The position numbers and the translations under genes are program-made. This document shows, piece after piece, positions 1-7,029 of a DNA stretch of 49,759 nt (positions are counted from its first letter, which is position 1; the number at the start of each line of letters is the position of its first letter). The stretch spans positions 1 to 49,759 of the forward strand of contig NZ_VCKX01000062.1 in assembly GCF_005889725.1 (NCBI RefSeq), given 5' to 3'. The DNA comes from Nonomuraea zeae (GTDB lineage: Bacteria; Actinomycetota; Actinomycetes; Streptosporangiales; Streptosporangiaceae). The notes under the pieces are model-generated. The model was not told the DNA's origin, made no database searches, and worked only from the letters and a program-made list of their open reading frames with translations.

Positions 1-282
1 GCCGCCAGCATCGGCATCACCGAACGCACCGCGCAGAACATCGTGCGCGATCTCTACGAAGCCGGCTATCTGACCCGCGAGCGCATCGGGCGGCGCAACC
101 GCTACAGCCTCAACCTCGACCGGCAGTTCCGCTACCGCACCGAGGCCGGTGTGCCGATCAGCGTGCTGACCGACATCTTCACCCAGCGCGAGCTGTCCCC
201 CCGAAACGGCCAGCCCGGCGAAACGCCGGGCAAGGCGATCCCGCCTCTCCGCACCCGGTTCCGGCTGGATGACAGCCGCTGA
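1..282 (+). CDS. Winged-helix transcriptional regulator, C-terminal part
   Basis: The reading frame is open from the first base and ends at the TGA at 280-282, so the gene begins outside the window. The visible 93 residues start ASIGITERTAQNIVRDL and continue with GYLTRERIGRRNRYSL, which reads as a recognition helix followed by the wing of a MarR/ArsR-like winged-helix domain. The tail (FRYRTEAGVPISVLTDIF) resembles the short C-terminal segment of single-domain regulators common in actinomycetes. The target is unknown. Assignment to a DNA-binding winged helix is fairly safe; the exact family is not. Confidence 0.6.
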   Translation, partial: AASIGITERTAQNIVRDLYEAGYLTRERIGRRNRYSLNLDRQFRYRTEAGVPISVLTDIFTQRELSPRNGQPGETPGKAIPPLRTRFRLDDSR

Positions 283-384
283 CCTGCCACGACAGGCAGC
301 GCCACTCCGGCTCGGAGGCGGCTTGGCGCTGGCCCCGCGCTCCCGGACGCACCGGCGCGGCCGGCGCGCCGCACCCACCGCCCG

Positions 385-690
385 AACGGCTTCAGACTCT
401 GGCCCGCCGCGCCTTTGTCACGCTGCTCCGGACCTCCGACTACGAGCGCGTCCGGGCGGCCCTGCAGGAGACGATCGGCCCGCTTGTTCGTCGACCGGCT
501 CGCGGGCCTGCTCGAAGGCCCCGACACCCGGTTGCGCGCCCACCTGACCGGAGCCCAGCTCCTCGGCGTCATCCAAGCTTGGACGATCATGGATCCCGAG
601 GGCGTCACCGACGCCGCCCTCGACCGGGCCATCGAACTGTACGGCGCCTCCCTCCAATGCCTCATCAGTCCTGACGGTGACACGCGATGA
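385..690 (+). pseudogene. TetR-family regulator, C-terminal remnant with frameshift
   Basis: Two frames together give a TetR-like ligand-binding tail. One frame carries LARRAFVTLLRTSDYERVR and then ALQETIGPLV at about 403-486. The other picks up at about 486 with VDRLAGLLEGPDTRLRAHL and ALLGVIQAW-type sequence and ends at 688-690. The switch lies near 482-487 and no single frame covers both halves. No HTH domain is found upstream; the preceding gene ends at 282. This is the decayed end of a TetR gene. The family call rests on the pattern of the last helices, not on a search. Confidence 0.5.
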
Positions 691-765
691 CCCGGACGTC
701 ACCGGCGGCCGGCGGCGGGCACACCGCTGCCACCTGACGTGCTCGGCCGGCGGGTGCGGGGATGG

Positions 766-1932
766 TCAGCCGGTGTAGTCGGTGGTGTGGGTGGTGCCGG
801 CTGGCCACAGATATTTGCCGTTGTCGGCCGGTGAATAGCGGGTGTTCCCGTCGCCGGTGCGCGCCTGGATGAGGTTGTTGCGCCAGGTGGAGCCGCGAGC
901 GGAGCCGCCCCAGATGTTGCCGTACAGGAAGCCGTACAGCTGATCGAGCTCGGCTGAGAACACGTTTCCGGTCACGGTGATGTTCTTGGCGTTGTCGACG
1001 GTGCCGATGCTGAGGGCGTAACCCCATCCGGAGATGTAGTTGTCCGTGACGGAGACGTTCTGGTAGACGCCCGTGCCTTGCAGGGCGAGCGCATTGGTGT
1101 TGCCGAGGGATGCCAGGGTGTTGTGGCGGACGATCATATTTCCGCCGTCGCCTTCGCTCTGCGGTCCGATGCCATCGTGGTGATAGACATCGTGTGTGGT
1201 GTCGGCCATGTCATGGATGTAGTTGTTCGTCCAGGTCGAGGGGCGGTCGGGGAATCCCGTCACCATGATCATCCCAGCGTTGCCCCAGATGTCGTTGTGG
1301 TCCATGACGGCGACGGCTTCCTTCATCGTCGTCGCGAGCTGCCAGGAGTCCTCGAACGGCGTGCCCGGTTCGGTGTGGGAGGAGGACACCGTGCCGTCGT
1401 TGCCGGGAGGCATCGCGTAGGAGCTGGGCTTGAACGTCGAGTACAGGAACTTGATGTTGGTGTCGGAGTAGATCTGCACCAGGTTGTCGTTGGGGTTCGT
1501 GCCCTCGAACAGGCAGCCCACGAAGGTGAGATTGTCGCCGTAGATGTAGGTCTTCAAGGCGGTGAAGCGCGTGAAGGCGATCACGCTGTTGTCCGGGTAT
1601 TCGACCCGCAACGGCTTGTCGGGGCTCATGCCGGCCGCGTAGTCGGTGAGCTTTCCGGGATAGGCCCCCAGCCCGAGGCCACCGGCGTTGGCGGGGGTGT
1701 TGGAGTAGCCGGTGTTGGAGAAGTCCGGCCAGTATCCCGAGCCGTCGTTGGGCCGCGCCTCGATGGCGGAGGTGAGAGTCGCACCGCTGGCGGCAGCGGC
1801 CTGGCCGTCCTGCGTGCTCGCACCGGCCATCAGGACCGAGGTGACGAGAGCGGCAGCGGCGGCGGCGCCAGCCCATCTGATCAGGCGGTTTACCGAGAAG
1901 TGGCGCGGTTGCGATAAATGCTGAGATGGCAT
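766..1932 (-). CDS. Secreted right-handed parallel beta-helix protein
   Basis: The 388-residue protein starts with a basic N-region (RLIRW) and a long hydrophobic Ala/Val/Leu stretch ending near TQDGQAAAASG, a Sec or Tat-like signal peptide, so it should be exported. The mature part has repeated short strands with Asn/Gly turns (for example TYIYGDNLTFVGCLFEG, FLYSTFKPSS, NYIHDMADTTHDVYHHDG, VTDNYISGWG, VTGNVFSAEL), typical of pectate-lyase-like or right-handed beta-helix folds. Clear lyase catalytic residues were not identified. It could be a carbohydrate-active enzyme or a surface protein. It is a single gene with no operon partner. The start ATG lies just downstream of a short AGG, a weak ribosome site. 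Confidence 0.75.
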   Translation of the reverse strand: MPSQHLSQPRHFSVNRLIRWAGAAAAAALVTSVLMAGASTQDGQAAAASGATLTSAIEARPNDGSGYWPDFSNTGYSNTPANAGGLGLGAYPGKLTDYAAGMSPDKPLRVEYPDNSVIAFTRFTALKTYIYGDNLTFVGCLFEGTNPNDNLVQIYSDTNIKFLYSTFKPSSYAMPPGNDGTVSSSHTEPGTPFEDSWQLATTMKEAVAVMDHNDIWGNAGMIMVTGFPDRPSTWTNNYIHDMADTTHDVYHHDGIGPQSEGDGGNMIVRHNTLASLGNTNALALQGTGVYQNVSVTDNYISGWGYALSIGTVDNAKNITVTGNVFSAELDQLYGFLYGNIWGGSARGSTWRNNLIQARTGDGNTRYSPADNGKYLWPAGTTHTTDYTG

Positions 1933-2463
1933 CCTATTAAGGTCCCCAAGTCTTTGGACAATAAGATAACAACTCCGGACGGGCTGAGCTTGTGGTGTGC
2001 ATGGGCCTCCTGCCGGCCTTCGTCATGCACGTTATGCCTTTGCCGTCCGGCGCCGAACACCTTAGGCCATGTTGATCAACTCACACAAGGAATCCGAGGA
2101 GGCGGTTCGCCGCGATTTCCTTGGCTCGGGCGAGGGCGGAGCGTGGCGGTGACGCTTCGTTCATCGGGAGTTTCCCTACTGGCAGGATCGGCCCCCAAGA
2201 CGATCTGCAGGTGGGGCTCGGAGGCCGTATTGCCGCAGCTAGAGGGTACTGATCGACAACGTCGCCATTCGGCTGACAACGTGCGATTTGATGCGGTAAA
2301 GTGCTTCGGAAAGTCGCGCGCGATAGTGCCGTCGTCGGTAAATGCCGGGCGACAATGCTTGGGCTTTGTTAATTTCTGGTGCCGCTGCCCTCTTCCTTGC
2401 TTCCGTTTCGTATACCTGGCCGCGTAATGAGATGACGGGTGCGGGCAAGGAGCGTGCCGGACA
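1933..2463. other. Intergenic stretch without recognised gene
   Basis: About 530 bases of visibly lower GC than the surroundings, with AT-rich words near 1960 and 2380. Open frames exist on both strands but their translations are full of Cys/Arg and look like no family I know. The part next to 1932 should hold the promoter of the beta-helix gene. Otherwise nothing is recognised. Confidence 0.4.
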
Positions 2464-2870
2464 TCAGGATTGACCGCATTTTTCCGGGCAGAGCTTGACC
2501 TCCGGGTATTGTGTTGACGGCTTGTCCAGGAGTGGCTGCCGTCGTGCCTTCCGGTGCTGGTCGAGAAAGGCTGCCACATAGGGGCGGGCAATCGCGGCGC
2601 TGCACTTCGCGGGCTTGATGCCGAGGGGAGGCCCCATCAGCGGAATGTCGGTGAACGCCTGGTGGTCGCTATCCGTCACCACGATCCAGCGCTTCCATCC
2701 GGTCAACAGCTTCCAGTCACGTCCGATGATGAGTCGTTGCCGCCGGGGACGTGCTGCTCCGTACCGATGATCATGAACGGCCGGGAGAAGCCGCTCCTGG
2801 GGATCCGGGCGTAGGTGCTGCCGTCCACGTCGATCCCGGCGCGTACGCGGGAGTCCTTCACCATGGCCGC
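2464..2870 (-). pseudogene. Secreted alpha/beta hydrolase (lipase/PAF-acetylhydrolase-like), C-terminal remnant
   Basis: Reading leftward from 2870, one frame gives AAMVKDSRVRAGIDVDGSTY, then RPFMIIGTEQHVPGGNDSS. After a frameshift near 2740 another frame gives RDWKLLTGWKRWIVVTDSDH and QAFTDIPLMGPPLGIKPAK up to a stop at 2464. Actinobacterial secreted alpha/beta hydrolases have this layout: a GIDVDG strand, a GGND(S)SWDRDW motif and a catalytic His in a DHxxFTD motif. The N-terminal half with the nucleophile is absent and the sequence abuts an ABC ATPase fragment. It is a non-functional gene end. Confidence 0.7.
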
Positions 2871-2923
2871 CAGGGCGGAGGTTGAGTTTCCGCGTCACCG
2901 CGACGAATCCGGAGGTCAGCAGC

Positions 2924-3298
2924 GAGCGAGGCGACCGGCTCATCCAGGATCAGCAGCTCGGGCCGCTTGGCCAGGCTCAGGGTGAGGGCGAGCTGGGCGC
3001 GCTGGCCGCCGGACAGCTTGCCCGCCCGGTGAGCGGGATCGAGGCCGAGTTGCGTGATGCGTTCGCGTGCCATGGCCTCGTCCCAGCGGGGGTTGAGCTG
3101 TGCGCCCAGTCGCAGGTGCTCGGCGACGGTCAGTCCCGCGTAGACGGGGGTGTCGTGGGCGACGAACCCGACCTTGGCCAGCTGCGCGGGCGTGCCCGCG
3201 GGGCGGCCGCCGAGCACGGTGATGGCGCCCGCAGTCAGTTGGAGCTGGCCACCGGCAAGCTTGGTCTTCCCGGTCCCGACCGACCCGACAACGTGCTC
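2924..3298 (-). pseudogene. ABC transporter ATP-binding protein, internal fragment
   Basis: The segment reads VGTGKTKLAGGQLQLTAGAI, then VLGGRPAGTPAQLAKVGFVA, LTVAEHLRLGAQLNPRWDE, the ABC signature LSGGQRAQLALTLSLAKRPE and the Walker B LLILDEPVASL. Homology stops right after DEPVASL at about 2924. The Walker A region (GTGKTKLAGG) is degenerate, lacking the usual GKTTLL. The ends are lost on both sides, so it is not a working ATPase. The family was a drug- or antibiotic-export ABC ATPase of about 300 residues. It lies head-on against the hydrolase remnant, suggesting a deletion joined them. Confidence 0.8.
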
Positions 3299-3321
3299 AT
3301 ATGTGTTCCATATGCGGGCGT

Positions 3322-3472
3322 TGCGATACTCGCGTGCTTCTGGTTGAAGACGAGCGGCCCCTCGCCGGGTACATCGAGGCCGGGCGGCTGCTGCGCCCAC
3401 CCGGGACGGATCGCGGTCACCGCCCGGACCGGCAGCGGCCTTGACATCACCGTCGACCGCCCGACCCGGTGA
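3322..3472 (+). pseudogene. Two-component remnant: response-regulator start joined to histidine-kinase end
   Basis: From 3331 one frame reads RVLLVEDERPLAGYIEAG, the beta1 strand and acidic pocket of an OmpR-type receiver domain. About 15 bases later another frame reads GRIAVTARTGSGLDITVD and stops at 3470-3472, which resembles the last strand of a histidine-kinase HATPase domain. Response regulator and kinase are normally adjacent genes in this order, so one deletion of about 1.5-2 kb would explain what is left. The receiver call is strong; the kinase call is moderate. Confidence 0.55.
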
Positions 3473-3598
3473 CGAAGGGACGCGAGATCGCGGGGCACCG
3501 ACTCGCTTCGGGAATAACCCCTCCCTGTGAAGTGATCCGGTCTGGTGCCGCCATCTGGCGGGACGGTGACTGTGATCACATGCGTCCCCACTCTCTGA

Positions 3599-3629
3599 CT
3601 TAGTAATCGGTACCGTATCGTTTACTAAG
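3599..3629. promoter_or_regulatory. Inverted-repeat operator overlapping a leaderless start
   Basis: CTTAGTAA (3599-3606) and TTACTAAG (3622-3629) are a perfect 8-bp inverted repeat with a 15-base spacer that itself contains CGGTACCG. The last base is the G of the GTG start at 3629, and TATCGT (3616-3621) fits a -10 box for a leaderless transcript. The downstream operon encodes a TetR regulator, so this is the likely autoregulatory operator (inference). Confidence 0.7.
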
Positions 3630-5146
3630 TGACTGACACCGTACTGGTCGCAGGCGCCGGCCCCACCGGGCTGGCCCTGGCCATCCACCTGGCATTACAC
3701 GACATTCCCGTCCGCGTCATCGACGCCGCACCTGGCCCCGCCACCACCTCCCGCGCCCTCGGCCTGCAACCACGCGGCGTCGAGGTCCTGGAACGCATCG
3801 GCGCGCTCGGCGACCTGCCGCAACGTTCCCAGTCCTCGCTCAACATGTCCTACAACGAGGGATCGCGCACCGTACTGCGGCTCCACGTCGGTCAAGCCGT
3901 CGCCGACCAGCCGAAACAGGCGCTGCTGATCTCGCAGGCCGACGTCGAGGGCACCATGCGGCAACGCCTGGCCGAGCTGGGCGGCCAGGTGGAGTGGGGC
4001 ACCCGGCTGGTCGCGGCCCGGCAGGACGACACGAGCGTCACCGCCACCGTGCAGACGGCCGGCGGCGGCGAGCAGCACATCGAGACCCACTGGCTGATCG
4101 GCTGTGACGGCGCGCACAGCACCGTACGCAAACTCGCCGGCATCGGCTTTCCCGGCCGCAAACTCCTCGAACGCCTGCTGATGGTCGACGTGCGGGCCCG
4201 CTGGCCGCTGGACAAGAACGGCAGCACGACCTGGATGGACGCCGGTCACATGCTGTCGGTCACCGCGCTGCCGGACGACACCTGGCGGGTGTTCACCGAA
4301 CCCCCGCCGGACCTGCCGGACCAGCTGTCCGAGAACGAGATCACCGAGCGGGTGCTGAGCGAGTTCTCCCGCCGCAGCGGCGTCGGCCTCGACACGGTCA
4401 GCGACGTCCGCTGGGCCTCGGAGTTCCGCATCCACCGCCGCCTCGCCGACGCCTACCGGCGCGGCCGGATCCTGCTGGCCGGCGATGCGGCACACATCCA
4501 GAGCCCCACCGGCGGCCAGGGGCAGAACACCGGGCTGGGCGACGCGGAGAACCTGGCCTGGAAGCTGGTGCTGGTCGCCCGCGGCCGCGCCGAGCAGCGC
4601 CTGCTCGACACCTACGAGGGCGAGCGACGGCCGCTGGCCCGAAAAGTCCTGCGCGCCACCAGCACCGCCGTGGACATCATGCTGCCACACGACCCGTGGA
4701 AACGCCTGCTGCGCGACAAGGTCGTCCTGCCGATCGTCCGCCTGCCCGGGATCCAGCGCCGGCTGTGGCTGGCCGCCTCCCAGCTCGGCATCAGCTACCG
4801 GGGCGGACCGCTGGCCTCCGCCTCGCATCGGTGGACGCGCGGCCCGCGCCCCGGCGACCGGATGCCCGACCTCGCCTGCCGACGGCTCGACGGCGGTCAG
4901 ACCACGCTGCACGCCGCGATCGCTGGACGCTGGGTGGTGCTGGCCGGCGATCGGCACGTCGCCGCCCGCCACGCCGAGGCCGCCGCGGCACAACTGGGCG
5001 CCGACCTGGTCCTCGCCCTCACCCCGGTGGAGCCGCACCCGCACGATGTGGTGCTGATCCGCCCCGACGGGCACATCGGTTGGCGTGACCAGCCGGGACC
5101 CGACAAACTGACGGCATGGCTGAACCAGGTGCTGTGGCCGGCATAG
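3629..5146 (+). CDS. FAD-dependent aromatic/antibiotic monooxygenase
   Basis: This 505-residue group A flavoprotein hydroxylase uses NAD(P)H and O2 to hydroxylate phenolic or polyketide-like compounds. The sequence shows the GxGxxG dinucleotide fold near the start (VAGAGPTGLALAIHL), the DG motif (GCDGAHSTVRKLAG) and the GD motif that binds the FAD ribityl chain (LLAGDAAHIQSPTGGQGQN, near residue 287). The C-terminal part looks like the thioredoxin-like domain of PheA/TfdB and rifampicin-monooxygenase relatives; length is normal. GTG is the start because it sits at the end of the operator and the motif follows at once. It overlaps the TetR gene by 31 bases, so a drug-inducible detoxification pair is likely. 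The substrate is unknown. Confidence 0.88.
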   Translation: MTDTVLVAGAGPTGLALAIHLALHDIPVRVIDAAPGPATTSRALGLQPRGVEVLERIGALGDLPQRSQSSLNMSYNEGSRTVLRLHVGQAVADQPKQALLISQADVEGTMRQRLAELGGQVEWGTRLVAARQDDTSVTATVQTAGGGEQHIETHWLIGCDGAHSTVRKLAGIGFPGRKLLERLLMVDVRARWPLDKNGSTTWMDAGHMLSVTALPDDTWRVFTEPPPDLPDQLSENEITERVLSEFSRRSGVGLDTVSDVRWASEFRIHRRLADAYRRGRILLAGDAAHIQSPTGGQGQNTGLGDAENLAWKLVLVARGRAEQRLLDTYEGERRPLARKVLRATSTAVDIMLPHDPWKRLLRDKVVLPIVRLPGIQRRLWLAASQLGISYRGGPLASASHRWTRGPRPGDRMPDLACRRLDGGQTTLHAAIAGRWVVLAGDRHVAARHAEAAAAQLGADLVLALTPVEPHPHDVVLIRPDGHIGWRDQPGPDKLTAWLNQVLWPA

Positions 5147-5715
5147 AACGCCACGGCCGCCCACGCGACCCAGGAAACGACGCCGCCATCCTGGAGGCGG
5201 CGTTGGACCTGCTGATCGAACGCGGCGCGGCGGGCACCAGCATCGAAGCGGTCGCCCAACGCGCCGGGGTGGCAAAACTGACCGTCTACCGCCGCTGGCG
5301 GGCCAAGGACGACCTTCTCATGGCCGCACTGGAGCACGCCCGCGCCCCCGACATGGACGCTGCCCCAGCCGGGCAGTCGATCGACGATCTCGTCTCGTCC
5401 ATCGCCGAGCTCCTCAGCCGCCCCCGCTTCCGCGCGCTGATGGCTCGCGTCATCGGCGCGTCAGTCGACTACCCGAGGCTGGTGACCGCCTACACCGAGC
5501 GCTACCTGCGCCCACGGCTGGACGCCCTGGCGCAGATCGCGCAGCAGGCCATCGACGCCGGCCACTTCCCACCGGACACCGATCCGAGCGTCATCCACGA
5601 CATCCTGGCCAGCTCGATCGGATCCGTCCTGCTCCAGCATGCGGAAGATGTGACCGCAGCACAGGTCGAGCGCCGGCTGCGGATTCTGTTGCACCACATC
5701 GGATACCAGCCCTGA
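5116..5715 (+). CDS. TetR-family repressor of the monooxygenase operon
   Basis: The 199-residue protein has the TetR HTH at about residues 17-63 (AILEAALDLLIERGAAGTSI, then AVAQRAGVAKLTVYRRWRAK) followed by an all-helical ligand domain with a TetR_C_11-like middle (RPRFRALMARVIGASVDYP). The start ATG at 5116 lies inside the end of the monooxygenase gene, which implies translational coupling. Because it is downstream of its target, it probably represses the whole operon through the CTTAGTAA repeat at 3599-3629. The ligand is likely a substrate of the monooxygenase. Confidence 0.88.
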   Translation: MAEPGAVAGIERHGRPRDPGNDAAILEAALDLLIERGAAGTSIEAVAQRAGVAKLTVYRRWRAKDDLLMAALEHARAPDMDAAPAGQSIDDLVSSIAELLSRPRFRALMARVIGASVDYPRLVTAYTERYLRPRLDALAQIAQQAIDAGHFPPDTDPSVIHDILASSIGSVLLQHAEDVTAAQVERRLRILLHHIGYQP

Positions 5716-5813
5716 TCTCCATGCGCGAAGAAGGCTGTGGCGGCCGGGCCAGCAGGCGGTCGCGCGCGAAACTCGTGGCTGGAGCGGCACCCATGGCCGG
5801 TCGTCCCTGCTGG

Positions 5814-5833
5814 CCAGGGACTTTGTCCCCTGG
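5814..5833. promoter_or_regulatory. DosR/DevR-box-like palindrome upstream of a universal stress protein
   Basis: GGGAC-TTT-GTCCC (5817-5829), flanked by CCA and CTGG, is a near-palindrome resembling the actinobacterial dormancy-regulator box (core GGGACT..AGTCCC). It lies about 100 bases before the universal stress gene at 5933. The spacer is one base shorter than the mycobacterial consensus. A role in hypoxia or stress control is inference. Confidence 0.4.
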
Positions 5834-5932
5834 AGACGGGGCCGGGGCGGGCGTGTACTGAAGACGTGAGATCGGGATGGAAGGAGCGGTACCGTCCACG
5901 GCTTGCCGCGCGCGTCTGAGGAGGCCAGGGAG

Positions 5933-6790
5933 ATGACGAGAACGATCGTGGTGGGGATCGACGGCTCGCCGGCATCGTACGCCGCGCTGGACTGGGCGGC
6001 CGATGACGCGGCCCGGCGCAGGCTGGGCGTGCGCATCGTGCACGTACGCGGCCCGTGGACAGCCGAACACTCGCTGACCGCGGCCGGCGATCACCAGACG
6101 TTGACCGAGCAGTGCGACGCGATGCTGCGGGCGGCGGCGAGCCGGGCACAGCAGCGGCGGCCCGGCCTGGAGGTGACGACCGCGCTGGGCGTGGGCGCGG
6201 TGGCCGAGCGGCTCAAGCACGAGGCGCGGAGCGCCGACACCGTGGCGCTGGGCAGCCGCGGCCTCGGCAGGGTCTCGGGACAGGTGCTGGGCTCGGTCGG
6301 GCCGGCGCTGACCGGCCAACTCTCCTGCCCTCTGGTCATCGTGCACGAGCCGGCTCAGCAGCCGTACGGCGAGGTCGTCGCCGGGTTCGACGGCTCGGCT
6401 GACGCTGAAGCCGCCCTGGAGTACGCGCTGGAGCAAGCGCAGGCTCGGGATGCCCGGCTGCGCGTGCTGTACGGCCTGCAGGCGCCGGTGCAGACTCCGC
6501 ATCCGGTGGGCTACGGGCCCATCCCGAACGGCATCACCGAGCAGGAGATCGAGCAGCGGCTGACAACGTGGCGGCAGAAGTACCCGGAGGTCGAGATGGT
6601 CGTGTCGGTCCTGGCCGGGAATCCGGTCACGGTGCTGGCCCGGGCGTCCCGGCAGGCCGATCTGGTCGTGGTCGGGTCGCGCGGACTCGGCGGGTTCGCC
6701 TCCGCCGTGCTCGGCTCCGTGAGCCGCGGCATCCTGCGCCGCGCTCGGTGCCCGGTGGCCGTGATACGCCGGCCGGACCGGACATCATGA
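5933..6790 (+). CDS. Tandem-domain universal stress protein
   Basis: The 285-residue cytoplasmic protein has two UspA domains. The first begins TIVVGIDGSPASYAALDWA and ends with the ATP-loop GSRGLGRVSGQVLGSVG. The second begins EVVAGFDGSADAEAALEYA and ends with GSRGLGGFASAVLGSVSRG. Both loops match G-2x-G-9x-G(S/T), so ATP binding is expected. The ATG at 5933 is chosen because GAGGAGG lies at 5918-5924, eight bases away, and the domain starts immediately; the upstream TTG at 5903 has no such site. Such proteins act in stress survival and dormancy; a DosR-like box lies upstream. Confidence 0.9.
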   Translation: MTRTIVVGIDGSPASYAALDWAADDAARRRLGVRIVHVRGPWTAEHSLTAAGDHQTLTEQCDAMLRAAASRAQQRRPGLEVTTALGVGAVAERLKHEARSADTVALGSRGLGRVSGQVLGSVGPALTGQLSCPLVIVHEPAQQPYGEVVAGFDGSADAEAALEYALEQAQARDARLRVLYGLQAPVQTPHPVGYGPIPNGITEQEIEQRLTTWRQKYPEVEMVVSVLAGNPVTVLARASRQADLVVVGSRGLGGFASAVLGSVSRGILRRARCPVAVIRRPDRTS

Positions 6791-7029
6791 CCGTCATCCG
6801 CACCCCGCCGCACCTGACCGGCAGGCCCGCCGTGACTGGGACGCGCCGCAGGCCGAGACGGCCGGTGCTCCAGACTTCGACCGGGGCAGCCGCAACGTAG
6901 GGTCTGCCGCCAGGCGGAGCTGGCCGCGCCGCCGCGCCGCCGCGCGGCCTGGCGCCGGTCGCATCGACCGCCGCCGCGCGGACGCGCCTGCGTACCACCT
7001 TCATGATGGTTGACGTCTCGGCTCGCCTT

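Noticed and set aside
1078..1917. Long plus-strand open frame of 279 codons opposite the beta-helix gene
   Set aside because: Its translation is Val/Gly/Arg-rich without motifs; the minus strand has a signal peptide and a coherent beta-helix pattern.
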